Below are positions 1 to 8,595 of a stretch of 64,000 nucleotides of DNA, in pieces; within the stretch, counting starts at the first letter, position 1, and each line of letters opens with the position of its first letter. The notes under the pieces were generated by a model. The model ran no database searches, was not told the origin of the DNA, and saw only the letters and a list, made by a program, of their open reading frames with translations. The position numbers were made by a program, and so were the translations under genes. Source of the stretch: Lysobacter terrestris (GTDB lineage Bacteria > Pseudomonadota > Gammaproteobacteria > Xanthomonadales > Xanthomonadaceae); NCBI RefSeq assembly GCF_014489475.1, contig NZ_CP060820.1, forward strand, positions 1,178,001-1,242,000. Reading direction: 5' to 3'.

Positions 1-341
1 TGCTCGACGTCGGGCGTCTGTTGCGTGCGCAGTTCGAGCTTGCCGCCGCTCCACGCGTGCACGCGCTCGTCGGCAACGGCGTGGCGCAGCGTCCAGTCGC
101 CGCCCGCCGGGTCGGGGATCAGCTGCACGCCGCTTTCCGCGCCGGTGCGCGGCAGCAGGGTGAAGCCCCAGGCGACCGGCTGGTCGCCGGAGAGCAGCTT
201 CTCCACGGCGGTGCCGTAGTTCTCCGTCGCCGGCGGCCAACCGCGGCCGAGCGCGATCCGGCACTGCGCCTCGTCCGCGTGCGCGAGCGGCGCCGCGAAC
301 GCCATCGCCAGCAGCAAGCCGGTGCAAGCAGCGCGGCGCAT
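1..341 (-). CDS. Secreted protein of unknown function, 3' end outside window
   Basis: The first 113 codons of a minus-strand gene are present and the rest lies beyond the left edge. The protein opens with a clear signal peptide (residues 1-22, ending AHA before DEA), so it is exported to the periplasm or beyond. The visible mature part has no motif I recognise. Its ATG overlaps the aceF stop codon (TGATG junction), so it is probably translationally coupled to aceF, although an exported protein is an odd partner for a cytoplasmic complex. The start is well supported by the signal peptide; the function is unknown. Confidence 0.7.
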   Translation of the reverse strand, partial: MRRAACTGLLLAMAFAAPLAHADEAQCRIALGRGWPPATENYGTAVEKLLSGDQPVAWGFTLLPRTGAESGVQLIPDPAGGDWTLRHAVADERVHAWSGGKLELRTQQTPDVE

Positions 342-1798
342 CACAGCAGCACCCGGCGCATGTCGGCCAGCAGTTGCGCGAGATACGCGGTGAAGCGCGC
401 GGCGGCGGCGCCGTCGATCACGCGATGGTCGTAGCTCAGCGACAGCGGCAGGATCAGGCGTGGCGCGAACTGCGCGCCATCCCACACCGGGCGGATCGCC
501 GACTTGGACACGCCGAGGATGGCGACTTCCGGCGCATTCACAATCGGGGTGAACTTGGTGCCGCCGATGCCGCCGAGCGAGCTGATCGAGAAGCAGCCGC
601 CCTGCATGTCGGCGGGGCCGAGCTTGCCGTCGCGCGCCTTCTTCGCCAGCTCGCTGGTTTCCTGCGCGATCTGCAGCACGCCCTTCTTGTCGACGTCGCG
701 CACGACCGGCACGACCAGGCCGTTGGGGGTGTCGGCGGCGAAGCCGATGTGGAAGTACTTCTTCAGCGTGAGGTTCTCGCCGCTGGCGTCGAGCGAGGCG
801 TTGAAGGTCGGGTACTTCTGCAGGCCCGCGACCGCCGCCTTCATCAGGAAGGCGAGCATGGTCAGCTTGATGCCCGCCTTCTCGTTTTCCTTGTTGAGCG
901 CGACGCGCAGCTCTTCCAAGTCGGTGATGTCGGCGTCGTCGTGCTGGGTGACGTGCGGGATCATCGCCCAGTTGCGCGCGAGGTTGGCGCCGGAGATCTT
1001 CTGGATGCGCGAGAGCTCGCGCGTTTCCACTGCGCCGAACTTGCTGAAGTCGACCTTCGGCCACGGCAGCAGGTTGAGTCCGCCGCCACCGGCCGCAGCC
1101 GGCGCCGCGGCGGCAACGCCACTGCCGCTCATCACCGACTTCACGAACTTCGCCACGTCGTCCTTGCCGATGCGGCCACCGCGCTCGCTGCCCTGCACCC
1201 GGGAGAGGTCGACACCGAGTTCGCGTGCGAACAGGCGCACCGCCGGGCTGGCGTAGGGGACCTTGTCCGGCATGAGTTCGTCGGCGGTGAACGCCACCGG
1301 CGGCGACATCGCGCTGGAAGGCCGCGGCGGCGCGGCTTCCGGGTCGATGCCCGGGCGCGCGGCCAGCGCCGCATCGACGATGGCGGCGCCCTGCTGCTCG
1401 GCGATGGATTGCTGGGTGAGGCGGTCGGGCTGCGCGGCCACCACGACCGGTTCGACCCGGGTCGCGGTCTCGGCGGCGGCCACCGTCTTCGCGGCGACCG
1501 GTTCGGCGCGCGGCGGTTCGGCCGCGGCGGGTGCGGGCTGGGTGCCGGCGCCGGCATCGGCCGCTTCGATCAGGGCGACGACGCTGCCCTCGGACAGCTT
1601 GTCGCCGACCTTGACCTTGAGTTCGCGGATCACGCCGGCGAACGGCGCGGGGACTTCCATGGTCGCCTTGTCGGATTCCAGCGTGACCAGGCCCTGGTCC
1701 GGTTTCACCGTATCGCCCACGGCGACCAGCAGTTCGATCACGGGCACGTCGTCGTATCCCCCGATGTCGGGGACGCGTGCTTCCTTCAACTCAGCCAT
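341..1798 (-). CDS. aceF: Dihydrolipoamide acetyltransferase, E2 of pyruvate dehydrogenase
   Basis: E2 core of the pyruvate dehydrogenase complex, which transfers acetyl groups from lipoyl-lysine to CoA in the cytoplasm. The 485-residue protein has one N-terminal lipoyl domain (residues 1-75, lipoylated Lys44 in ESDKATM), a long Ala/Pro linker, a peripheral subunit-binding domain (about 181-219) and a C-terminal catalytic domain with the DHRVIDG motif at 457-463. Many E2 proteins carry two or three lipoyl domains; here there is one. I start at the ATG at 1798 because a GGAG lies just upstream and the product begins MAELKEARVPDIGG, as expected. The reading frame is open for 34 more codons upstream, but that stretch is not E2-like. 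E1 and E3 genes are not in the window. Confidence 0.95.
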   Translation of the reverse strand: MAELKEARVPDIGGYDDVPVIELLVAVGDTVKPDQGLVTLESDKATMEVPAPFAGVIRELKVKVGDKLSEGSVVALIEAADAGAGTQPAPAAAEPPRAEPVAAKTVAAAETATRVEPVVVAAQPDRLTQQSIAEQQGAAIVDAALAARPGIDPEAAPPRPSSAMSPPVAFTADELMPDKVPYASPAVRLFARELGVDLSRVQGSERGGRIGKDDVAKFVKSVMSGSGVAAAAPAAAGGGGLNLLPWPKVDFSKFGAVETRELSRIQKISGANLARNWAMIPHVTQHDDADITDLEELRVALNKENEKAGIKLTMLAFLMKAAVAGLQKYPTFNASLDASGENLTLKKYFHIGFAADTPNGLVVPVVRDVDKKGVLQIAQETSELAKKARDGKLGPADMQGGCFSISSLGGIGGTKFTPIVNAPEVAILGVSKSAIRPVWDGAQFAPRLILPLSLSYDHRVIDGAAAARFTAYLAQLLADMRRVLL

Positions 1799-2111
1799 GG
1801 GGGGCTCCGCAAGCGCGAAAGTACCTATTGTGTCCGCTGGCCGGCGGCAGCGCCAACCGAACGCGGCCGGTGAAGCGGTCCTGATTTCGTATTCCTGCAA
1901 CGACAGTCACCCATTGGGCGGGCTGTCGGGCAGTGCGGTCGGGCAATCACGGTCGGTACGCCGGCGCATGGCCGGCACGATGTTTGCGGTGCCTGGACGC
2001 GTTGCCCGGGCACGTTTGCCTGGCCGTGTTTGCCAAAACCGGCCTTTCACAAAGTCTTTCCACCTGCGGGCTAGCCTGCCTGCGCCGTTCGATTCTGCTG
2101 GAGCTCTGCCG
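1799..2111. other. Intergenic region between divergent genes, no gene seen
   Basis: This stretch of 313 bp separates aceF (minus) from the small plus-strand gene at 2112. It must hold both promoters. I see no repeat, terminator hairpin or convincing small ORF with a ribosome binding site. Confidence 0.5.
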
Positions 2112-2306
2112 ATGACCACCAAGCTCGACAAGCCGATCCGCCGCGAGATCGAGATCGAAGACAAGCCCTACACCCTCACCATCGATGGCGATGGCCTGAA
2201 GCTGGTCGAGAAGGGACGTCGCAACGGCCAGGAACTGCGCTGGCGCGACCTGGTGAACGGCGATGCCGCGCTCGGCGCGGCCTTGAACGCGGGCACCGGC
2301 GGCTGA
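2112..2306 (+). CDS. Small conserved hypothetical protein (64 aa)
   Basis: A 64-residue cytoplasmic protein, charged and without a signal peptide or membrane segment. The N-terminal half alternates short beta-like stretches (REIEIEDKPYTLTIDGDGLKL), suggesting a small beta-rich fold. The frame is open upstream to 1263, but that part is antisense to aceF. The ATG at 2112 is the first reasonable start after the intergenic region. It is followed by a perfect hairpin shared with the convergent transporter gene. I recognise no function. Confidence 0.65.
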   Translation: MTTKLDKPIRREIEIEDKPYTLTIDGDGLKLVEKGRRNGQELRWRDLVNGDAALGAALNAGTGG

Positions 2307-2316
2307 GCACGGCACA

Positions 2317-2340
2317 GCCGGCCGCGTCGGTGCGGCCGGC
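2317..2340. terminator. Hairpin between convergent genes
   Basis: Perfect 9-bp stem (GCCGGCCGC / GCGGCCGGC) with a 6-nt loop, placed between the convergent small gene and the EamA transporter. There is no U-tract, so it may be a weak bidirectional terminator or simply an RNA-end stabiliser. Confidence 0.45.
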
Positions 2341-2385
2341 AGCAAGCACATCGGGCCCGTCGCTCTCATCGAGCCGAAGCCGCGC

Positions 2386-3294
2386 TCAGGGGTGCTCGGC
2401 TTCCGCGTGCACGCGTTCGCGCCGCAGCAGGTACAGGCCGCTGGCAATGATGATTCCGGCACCGAGCCAGGTGACCGCATCGGGCAGCACGCCCCACAGC
2501 GCGGCATCCAGCATCACCCCCCACACCAGTGCGGTGTATTCCAGCGGTGCGATCAGCGAAGCCTCGCCGAGGCGGAACGCTTCGGTGATCGCGTACTGCC
2601 CCAATGCCCCGGCGACGCCGATGCCGGCGATGATCCACGCGTCGGCCGCGCGCACCGGCACCCAGTGCGGCAACGCCAGCGCGCCGGCGCCCAGCGCCAT
2701 GAAGAACAGCAGCCACACCATCAGCGCCTGCGTGCTGTCGGTGCGCGCGATGATCCGCACCGTGATCGCCGAGACCGAATAGCCGAACGCGGCCACCAGC
2801 ACCGCCAGCCCGGCCAGGCTCAACACGCCCGCGCCGGTCGGTCGCAGCACCACCAGCACGCCGCACAGGCCAATGGCAATCGCGGTCCAGCGCCGCGGCC
2901 CGACCCGCTCGCCGAGGAACGGCACCGACAACGCGGTGATCATCAGCGGCGCAACGAAGAAGATCGAATACGTCTCCGACAGCGGCAGCGTGCGCAGGGC
3001 GAACACGAAGCACGCCATCATCACCACCCCGAGCACGCCACGCAGCAGGTGCAGCGACCAGCGCACGCGGAACAGCGACTTCGCCCCGCCGCTCCACAGC
3101 GCCCACGCCAGCACCAGCGGCAGCGAGGACGCGCCGCGAATCGCGGACACCTGGAACGGCGGATAGTGCGCACTGAGCGTCTTCAACCCGGCGTCCATCA
3201 GCGCGAACAACAGCACCGCCGCCAGCATGTAGGCGACCGCGTGCAACGTCTGCGTCCGGGCGGGATTCACGGCGGGGGATTTCCTGGGCGGCAT
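2386..3294 (-). CDS. EamA/DMT-family transporter
   Basis: Inner-membrane permease of the drug/metabolite transporter superfamily, with about ten transmembrane helices arranged as two EamA repeats over 302 residues. The second repeat contains the characteristic 'LIAPLEYTALVWGVMLDAALWG' type helix near residues 235-260. Such proteins usually export amino acids, nucleosides or other small metabolites; the substrate cannot be read from sequence. I chose the ATG at 3294; a GTG eleven codons further in (VNPARTQ) has an AGGA upstream and is an alternative. Upstream extension would add a non-hydrophobic, Arg-rich stretch that looks spurious. Confidence 0.85.
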   Translation of the reverse strand: MPPRKSPAVNPARTQTLHAVAYMLAAVLLFALMDAGLKTLSAHYPPFQVSAIRGASSLPLVLAWALWSGGAKSLFRVRWSLHLLRGVLGVVMMACFVFALRTLPLSETYSIFFVAPLMITALSVPFLGERVGPRRWTAIAIGLCGVLVVLRPTGAGVLSLAGLAVLVAAFGYSVSAITVRIIARTDSTQALMVWLLFFMALGAGALALPHWVPVRAADAWIIAGIGVAGALGQYAITEAFRLGEASLIAPLEYTALVWGVMLDAALWGVLPDAVTWLGAGIIIASGLYLLRRERVHAEAEHP

Positions 3295-3566
3295 CGATAC
3301 GCGCGCAAGGCACGCGGCGGCACATGGTAAGCGAGCGGGCCGCCTTCCTCCCGCACACACCATCCCCGGCCGCCCTAACCCTCGCTGCGCTGGGCGAACA
3401 CGTGGCGGAATGGAACAATGGGCCGGGGCGATCACCGTCGACGCGCAGGCAGTGGGCCGGCGTCACCAGGTCAGCAGCAAAGGCCACAGCGGCCAGCGCC
3501 GACGACCACCGCGGTTGATCCACAACGCCGTCGGCCCGGCGCCGGCAACCAAGGGGAAAGGAAATC

Positions 3567-4595
3567 ATGTTCGGTTTGCGCTACGCCAAGGCCACGCCCA
3601 GCACCTACGTCATCCAGTACCGCAACGGCCAGCCAGTGCGCGAAGGCACGGGGCTGGCGTTCTTCTACTTCGCCCCCAACGCCTCGCTGGTGTCGGTCCC
3701 GCTGGAAAGCGTGGACGTGCCCTTCATGTTCAACGAGGTCAGCAGCGACTTCCAGCAGGTCACGGTGCAGGGCCAGGTCACCTACCGCGTCGCCGATCCG
3801 AAGCTGCTCGCGAGCCTGATGAACTTCAGCCTCAAGCCCAACAGCGAGTACGTCTCGGAAGATCCGTCGCGGCTGCCGCAGCGCGTGGTCAACGCGGTGC
3901 AGGTGCAGTTGCGCGCGGTCCTGTCCGGACGGTCCCTGCAGGAACTGCTGCGCGGCTCCGAGCAACTGGTGCAGACGGTGCGCGAGGGACTGCGCCGGCC
4001 GGACGGGTTGGCGAGCCTGGGCCTGGAACTGGTCAACCTGGCGGTCCTCGCCGTGCGCCCGAATCCGGAAACCGCGCGCGCGCTGGAAGCGACCGTGCGC
4101 GAGCAGATCCTCAAGCAGGCGGACGATGCGACCTACCTGCGTCGCAACTCGGCCATCGAACAGGAGCGCGCGATCAAGGAGAACGAACTCAACACCGAGA
4201 TCGCGGTCGAGACCAAGAAGCGCCAGATCCGCGAAACGCAGCTCGAAGCCGAGCGCGCGGCGCTCGAGAAGCGCCAGCAGATCCAGCACCAGGACATGGC
4301 CGGGCGAATCGAACTGGAAGACCGCAACAAGGCGCTGACCGCGCTGCGGGTCGAGAACGCGCAGAAGGAATCCGATGCCAAGGCGTACGCGGTGGCCGCG
4401 GTGATGAAGGCCGTGCACGGCATCGACCCGAAGGTGCTGCAGGCCCTGACCGTCGGCAACGCCGATCCGGGCGCGCTGATCGCCATGGCCTTCCAGGGAT
4501 TGGCCGAGAACGCCCAGCGCATCGGCGAGCTCAACATCACCCCGGACCTGCTCCAGCAGCTCACCAGCAAGGGGCCCGCGCAAGCCCGGGGCTGA
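3567..4595 (+). CDS. SPFH/band 7 domain protein
   Basis: Protein of the SPFH (stomatin/prohibitin/flotillin/HflK) superfamily, 342 residues. The SPFH domain spans roughly residues 20-200 (SVPLESVDVPFMFNEV, then VQGQVTYRVADP), followed by a charged, Glu/Lys/Arg-rich coiled-coil at about 195-270. There is no N-terminal membrane anchor, unlike HflK or prohibitin, so it is likely cytoplasmic or peripherally associated and oligomeric. A strong ribosome binding site (GGAAAGGAAATC) precedes the ATG. The NAD-kinase-like gene begins 3 bp after its stop, so the two are almost certainly one operon. Confidence 0.88.
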   Translation: MFGLRYAKATPSTYVIQYRNGQPVREGTGLAFFYFAPNASLVSVPLESVDVPFMFNEVSSDFQQVTVQGQVTYRVADPKLLASLMNFSLKPNSEYVSEDPSRLPQRVVNAVQVQLRAVLSGRSLQELLRGSEQLVQTVREGLRRPDGLASLGLELVNLAVLAVRPNPETARALEATVREQILKQADDATYLRRNSAIEQERAIKENELNTEIAVETKKRQIRETQLEAERAALEKRQQIQHQDMAGRIELEDRNKALTALRVENAQKESDAKAYAVAAVMKAVHGIDPKVLQALTVGNADPGALIAMAFQGLAENAQRIGELNITPDLLQQLTSKGPAQARG

Positions 4596-4598
4596 GCC

Positions 4599-5534
4599 AT
4601 GGATCCATTGACCCGACGCATCGTGCTCGTCGTGCGCAAGACGCGGCTGGAAGACCTGTTGGCGCGCTTCAACACGGTCGAGCAGGCGCGCTTCTACGTC
4701 GAGCACCTGGGCGCGGACTTCGGCGATTACGAGGCGGAACACCGCACCTACCAGCAGGCGGTGCAGGCCGCCGAGGCGACGCTGCGCCGCTACGGGCGCG
4801 TGCAACGGCTGGACCGCGGCTTCCTGCCGAACTTCCTCTTCGCGCCCGATGCGCTGGTCGTCGTGCTCGGCCAGGACGGCCTGGTCGCCAACACGCTCAA
4901 GTACCTGTCCGGCCAGCCAGTCATCGGCGTCAATCCGGACCCGGCCCGCTGGGACGGCGTGCTGCTGCCGTTCAAGGTGGAGGACCTGGGTGCCATTGCG
5001 CCGCAGGCGCAGGCCGGCAAGCGGGCGCTGCGCAAGGTAACCATGGCGCGCGTGCGGCTGAGCGACGGCCAGGAACTGCACGCGGTCAACGACATCTTCG
5101 TGGGGCCGCGTTCACACGTTTCCGCCCGTTACGAAATCGCGCTGGGCGAACAGCGCGAGGTGCAGTCCTCCAGCGGCGTGATCGTCTCCACTGGCCTGGG
5201 CTCGACCGGCTGGTTCCGCAGCCTGCTGGCGGGTGCCGCGGGCATCTCGGGCCAGCCGCTCAAGGCGCGGGTGAAGGAACTGCGCGAGAAGGGCTTCCCG
5301 TGGGACGCCGACCACCTGCACTTCACCGTACGCGAGCCGTTCCCGAGCCAGACCACGCAGACCGGACTGGTCTTCGGGCAGGTGACAGCGCGGCAACCGC
5401 TGAAGCTGCTCTCGCAGATGTCGGGCTACGGGGTGATCTTCAGCGACGGCATCGAAGCGGACTACCTCGAGTTCAACTCGGGCATGCTGGCGACGATCGA
5501 CGTCGCCGACCGATCCGGATACCTGGTGCAGTAA
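4599..5534 (+). CDS. NAD-kinase-like (ATP-NAD/AcoX fold) protein
   Basis: A 311-residue protein with the ordered motifs of the NAD kinase/AcoX fold. A nucleotide loop VVVLGQDGLVAN lies at residues 87-98 (the family norm is GGDGT), VNDIFVG at 163-169 matches the conserved NE/ND motif, and SSSGVIVSTGLGSTGW at 190-205 matches the DG-x-STPTGSTAY segment. The first Gly of GGDG is Gln here, and the usual Thr is Leu, so substrate or activity may differ from classical NADK. Residues 1-75 are unlike NADK and probably form an extra domain. It is coupled to the SPFH gene (3-bp gap). Function is unproven; a nucleotide or sugar-nucleotide kinase is plausible. Confidence 0.75.
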   Translation: MDPLTRRIVLVVRKTRLEDLLARFNTVEQARFYVEHLGADFGDYEAEHRTYQQAVQAAEATLRRYGRVQRLDRGFLPNFLFAPDALVVVLGQDGLVANTLKYLSGQPVIGVNPDPARWDGVLLPFKVEDLGAIAPQAQAGKRALRKVTMARVRLSDGQELHAVNDIFVGPRSHVSARYEIALGEQREVQSSSGVIVSTGLGSTGWFRSLLAGAAGISGQPLKARVKELREKGFPWDADHLHFTVREPFPSQTTQTGLVFGQVTARQPLKLLSQMSGYGVIFSDGIEADYLEFNSGMLATIDVADRSGYLVQ

Positions 5535-5561
5535 CGGTGAGCAGGAACTGCGGCGGCCCGC

Positions 5562-6611
5562 TCAGTCCCGCAGGCTGGCGATGTCGATCACGAAGCGGTA
5601 GCGCACGTCCGCGCGCAGCATGCGTTCGTAGGCTTCGTTGATGCGGTCGATGGTGATGACTTCGATGTCCGAGGCGATGCCGTGCGCGGCGCAGAAATCG
5701 AGCATCTCCTGGGTCTCGCGGATGCCGCCGATCAGCGACCCGGCCAGGCGCCGGCGCTTGCCGATCAGCGCGTAGGCCGAGACCGGCGCCGGCCGCTCGG
5801 GGATGCCGAGCAGCACCATGGTGCCGTCGAGGCGGAGCAGGCCGAGGTAGGCGTTGTAGTCGTGTTCGGCCGACACCGTGTCGAGGATCAGGTCGAAGCG
5901 CCGCGCCAACTGCTTGAACGTCGCCGCGTCGCGGGTGGCGGCGAATTCGTGCGCCCCCAGTGCCAGCGCGTCCGCGCGCTTGGATTCGGAACTGCTCAGC
6001 ACGGTCACGCGCGCGCCCATCGCCCGCGCCAGTTTCACCGCCATGTGGCCGAGCCCGCCCAGCCCGACCACCGCGACCTCGCTGCCCGCCTTCGCACCGA
6101 AATGCCGCAGCGGCGAGTAGGTGGTGATGCCGGCGCACAGCAGCGGCGCGGCGCGGTCCAGCGGCAGCGCCTCGGGAATGCGCAGCACGTACTGCTCGTC
6201 GACGGTGATGCGGGTGGAGTAGCCGCCGTAGGTCGGCGCCTGCGTGTCGCGCTCGCGCGAGTTGTAGGTGCCGGTCATGCCCTGGTCGCAGTACTGCTCC
6301 TCGCCGGCGCGGCAAGGCTCGCACTGCCGGCACGAATCGACGAAGCAACCGACGCCGACCGCATCGCCGACCTTGTAGCCGGTGACGTGCGCGCCGACTT
6401 CGGCGACGCGGCCGACGATCTCGTGGCCCGGCACCATCGGGAAGATGCTGCCGCCCCACTCGTCGCGGGCCTGGTGGATGTCGGAGTGGCAGACGCCGCA
6501 ATACAGGATGTCGATCAGCACTTCGTGCGCCCGCGGCGCGCGGCGCTCGATGCTGAAGGGGGCCAGCGGCGCGCCGGCGGTTGCGGCGGCGTAAGCGGGG
6601 GTGCGGTGCAT
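5562..6611 (-). CDS. yahK: Zinc-dependent NADP(H) alcohol dehydrogenase, YahK type
   Basis: Medium-chain zinc alcohol dehydrogenase of the cinnamyl-alcohol/YahK group, reducing aldehydes with NADPH in the cytoplasm. Catalytic-zinc ligands are Cys41 (CGVCHSD) and His63 (PGHE), and the structural-zinc cysteines are Cys94, 97, 100 and 108. The Rossmann motif [11 protein letters not shown] sits near residues 184-194. Full length at 349 residues. It converges on the NAD-kinase-like gene, with only 27 bp between stop codons. Family assignment is secure; the physiological aldehyde is not known. Confidence 0.92.
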   Translation of the reverse strand: MHRTPAYAAATAGAPLAPFSIERRAPRAHEVLIDILYCGVCHSDIHQARDEWGGSIFPMVPGHEIVGRVAEVGAHVTGYKVGDAVGVGCFVDSCRQCEPCRAGEEQYCDQGMTGTYNSRERDTQAPTYGGYSTRITVDEQYVLRIPEALPLDRAAPLLCAGITTYSPLRHFGAKAGSEVAVVGLGGLGHMAVKLARAMGARVTVLSSSESKRADALALGAHEFAATRDAATFKQLARRFDLILDTVSAEHDYNAYLGLLRLDGTMVLLGIPERPAPVSAYALIGKRRRLAGSLIGGIRETQEMLDFCAAHGIASDIEVITIDRINEAYERMLRADVRYRFVIDIASLRD

Positions 6612-6717
6612 GGGCGTTTCTCGCGGACCGGGGGTGCCGGCAGTCTATCCAGCGCCAACACCGCTTGCGTTACCCTTTCGCCCCCACGTTCGCACCCCGT
6701 CCCACCAGGAGTCCCGC

Positions 6718-7200
6718 ATGCCGTCCTTCGACATCGTGTCCGAAGTCAACCAGCACGAGCTGACCAACGCCGTCGACCAGGCCAACCGCGAGCTGTCCAC
6801 CCGCTTCGACTTCAAGGGTGTCGACGCCAAGTTCGTGCTCGAGGAGCAGGTGATCAGCCAGTCGGCGCCGAGCGATTTCCAGCTCAAGCAGATGGAGGAC
6901 ATCCTGCGCGCGCGCCTGATCGCGCGCAGCATCGACGTGCGCTGCCTGGAGTTCGGCGACGTGGAAACCAACCTCGCCGGCGCGCGGCAGAAGATCACCG
7001 TCAAGCAGGGCATCGAGCGCGACCTCGCTAGGAAGATCCAGGGCGCGCTCAAGGACGCCAAGCTCAAGGTCGACAGCCAGATCAACGGCGACAAGCTGCG
7101 CGTCACCGGCAAGAAGCGCGACGACCTGCAGGACGCCATCGCCCTGCTGCGCGCGGGCAACTTCGAGCGCCCGCTGCAGTTCGACAACTTTCGCGACTGA
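6718..7200 (+). CDS. yajQ: YajQ-family nucleotide (c-di-GMP)-binding protein
   Basis: A 160-residue YajQ-family protein beginning MPSFDIVSEVNQHELTNA, full length for the family. In Xanthomonas, homologues bind cyclic di-GMP and modulate transcription of virulence genes by interacting with a LysR regulator; that is family knowledge, not visible here. An AGGAG lies 9 bp before the ATG at 6718. The frame is open upstream to 6601, but those codons overlap the alcohol dehydrogenase promoter and lack homology. It is divergent from yahK. Confidence 0.95.
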   Translation: MPSFDIVSEVNQHELTNAVDQANRELSTRFDFKGVDAKFVLEEQVISQSAPSDFQLKQMEDILRARLIARSIDVRCLEFGDVETNLAGARQKITVKQGIERDLARKIQGALKDAKLKVDSQINGDKLRVTGKKRDDLQDAIALLRAGNFERPLQFDNFRD

Positions 7201-7225
7201 TATCGCCGCGACACCGGCGAACGCC

Positions 7226-7612
7226 ATGACCATCGAGCTCGACCACCTGCTGGTGCCTTCGCACGACCGCTACGCGGCGGCACGGCAGCTGGCGGAATTG
7301 CTCGGCGTGCCGTGGGCGGAAACCGGCGTCGGTCCGTTCTGCCCGGTGTACGTCAACGCCGGCCTGACCCTCGACTTCGACCAGGCCGAGGGGCCGTTCC
7401 CGGTGCAGCACTACTGCTTCCGGGTGTCGGCGGACGACTTCGACGCGATCCTCGGCCGCATCCGCGCCGCCGGCATCGCCTATCGCAGCGCGCCGCACGG
7501 CGCCGACGACATGCAGGTCGGGCACTGGAACGGCGGCCGCCTGGTGTACTGGAACGTGCCCGACGGCCACGTCTGGGAACTGCTCACCGTCAGCTATGCG
7601 CGGCAGCCATGA
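7226..7612 (+). CDS. VOC-fold (glyoxalase/bleomycin-resistance type) protein
   Basis: A 128-residue vicinal-oxygen-chelate protein. It starts with the typical beta strand TIELDHLLVP, contains VQHYCFRVSADDFDAILGRI in the middle, and ends with the strand pattern RLVYWNVPDGHVWELLTVSY. VOC proteins bind metals or small hydrophobic ligands as dioxygenases, isomerases or resistance proteins; no specific reaction is indicated. Its stop overlaps the start of the DUF1415 gene (ATGA), so the two are co-translated. Confidence 0.85.
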   Translation: MTIELDHLLVPSHDRYAAARQLAELLGVPWAETGVGPFCPVYVNAGLTLDFDQAEGPFPVQHYCFRVSADDFDAILGRIRAAGIAYRSAPHGADDMQVGHWNGGRLVYWNVPDGHVWELLTVSYARQP

Positions 7613-8157
7613 ACAGCCCTGATCCCATCGCCGACACGCGCCGCTGGCTGGAACGCGCGGTGATCGGCCTCAACCTGTGCCCGTTCGCGAAGGCGGTCCA
7701 CAGCAAGCAACAGGTGCGCTTCGTGCTCAGCGACGCGCGCGATCCGCAGGCGCTGGCGCAGCAGTTGCACGACGAACTGCTGTGGCTGCACGCCGCCGAT
7801 CCCGCGCAGACGGACACGACGCTGATCGTGCATCCGCACGTGCTCGGCGACTTCATCGAATACAACGACTTCCTCGATGTCGCCGACGGCTTGGTCGCCG
7901 AACTCGGCCTGGAAGGCGAACTGCAGGTCGCCAGCTTCCATCCCGACTACCGCTTCGCCGGCACCGCCGACGACGACGTCGGCAACTGCACCAACCGCTC
8001 GCCGTGGCCGACCCTGCACCTGCTGCGCGAAGCGAGCGTGGAACGCGCGGTCGCGGCCTTCCCCGATCCGGATGCGATCGTCGCGCGCAACATCGCCACG
8101 CTGGAACGGCTGGGGTTTGCAGGGTGGCAACGGTTGCGGGACGAGTCGGGCGACTAA
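7609..8157 (+). CDS. DUF1415 protein
   Basis: A 182-residue member of DUF1415, a family of unknown function common in gammaproteobacteria. It begins with the typical segment RRWLERAVIGLNLCPFAKAV (residues 11-30), where the CPFA cysteine is conserved in the family, and contains VASFHPDYRFAGTADDDVGNCTNRSPWP around residues 104-131, another hallmark. It has no signal peptide or membrane segment. It overlaps the upstream VOC gene by 4 bp. The role is unknown. Confidence 0.9.
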   Translation: MNSPDPIADTRRWLERAVIGLNLCPFAKAVHSKQQVRFVLSDARDPQALAQQLHDELLWLHAADPAQTDTTLIVHPHVLGDFIEYNDFLDVADGLVAELGLEGELQVASFHPDYRFAGTADDDVGNCTNRSPWPTLHLLREASVERAVAAFPDPDAIVARNIATLERLGFAGWQRLRDESGD

Positions 8158-8550
8158 AGCGCACGGCAGGCTGGAACAACAGCGAGCGCCTGCTTGTGCT
8201 TCTCGTGCTGCAAACAACGGCAAGCTCGCTGCGCTCGCCGCCCCTCATCTGCCCTGCGGGCATCTTCTCCCCGCTAGCGGGGAGAAGAAGGAACGCCATC
8301 GATTGCACGACCCCCGGTTTGTATCCCTCTCCCCGCTTGCGGGGAGAGGGTGCCGAAGGCGGGTGAGGGGAAGCGAGCGCCTGCTTTGCTTTGCGTACTA
8401 CAGATGACAGCACGCTCGCTACGCTCGCCCCCTCGTCGCCCCCCCCCCCCGACTAGAGCGTTCGGGGCAGGCCCTGCGGGCCTCTTCTCCCCGCTGGCGG
8501 GAAGAAGAGTTCGACGCGCGCGGCTCGTTTCCGATGCAGGGACCAACAAC
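8158..8550. repeat. Cluster of short palindromic intergenic repeats with a C12 run
   Basis: The gap holds at least three palindromes built on CTCCCCGC-NN-GCGGGGAG: at 8264-8287, 8325-8350 and 8484-8507. Each sits beside short companion sequences such as CTCGCTGCGCTCGCC and CCTGCGGGC. The same set recurs near 18.6, 29.3, 39.8, 48.5 and 55.8 kb. A run of 12 C lies at about 8439-8450. The pattern fits REP/extragenic palindromic elements. No protein-coding content is convincing. Confidence 0.8.
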
Positions 8551-8551
8551 G

Positions 8552-8580
8552 AAAAACGGCGGCCCATGGCCGCCGTTTTC
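8552..8580 (-). terminator. Rho-independent terminator of the beta-barrel gene
   Basis: A near-perfect inverted repeat (AAAACGGCGGCC / GGCCGCCGTTTT) lies just after the minus-strand stop at 8596. Read on the minus strand it ends in a run of T, as expected for intrinsic termination. Confidence 0.8.
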
Positions 8581-8595
8581 CAACCACCGCCCGCG

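Noticed and set aside
3410-5641. A 743-codon plus-strand open frame
   Set aside because: It runs through the SPFH and NAD-kinase-like genes in a different frame and has Arg/Gly/Ala-rich composition typical of shadow frames.
8439-8450. C12 homopolymer as a phase-variation tract
   Set aside because: It is in an intergenic region with no gene start near enough to be switched; it may also be a sequencing artefact.
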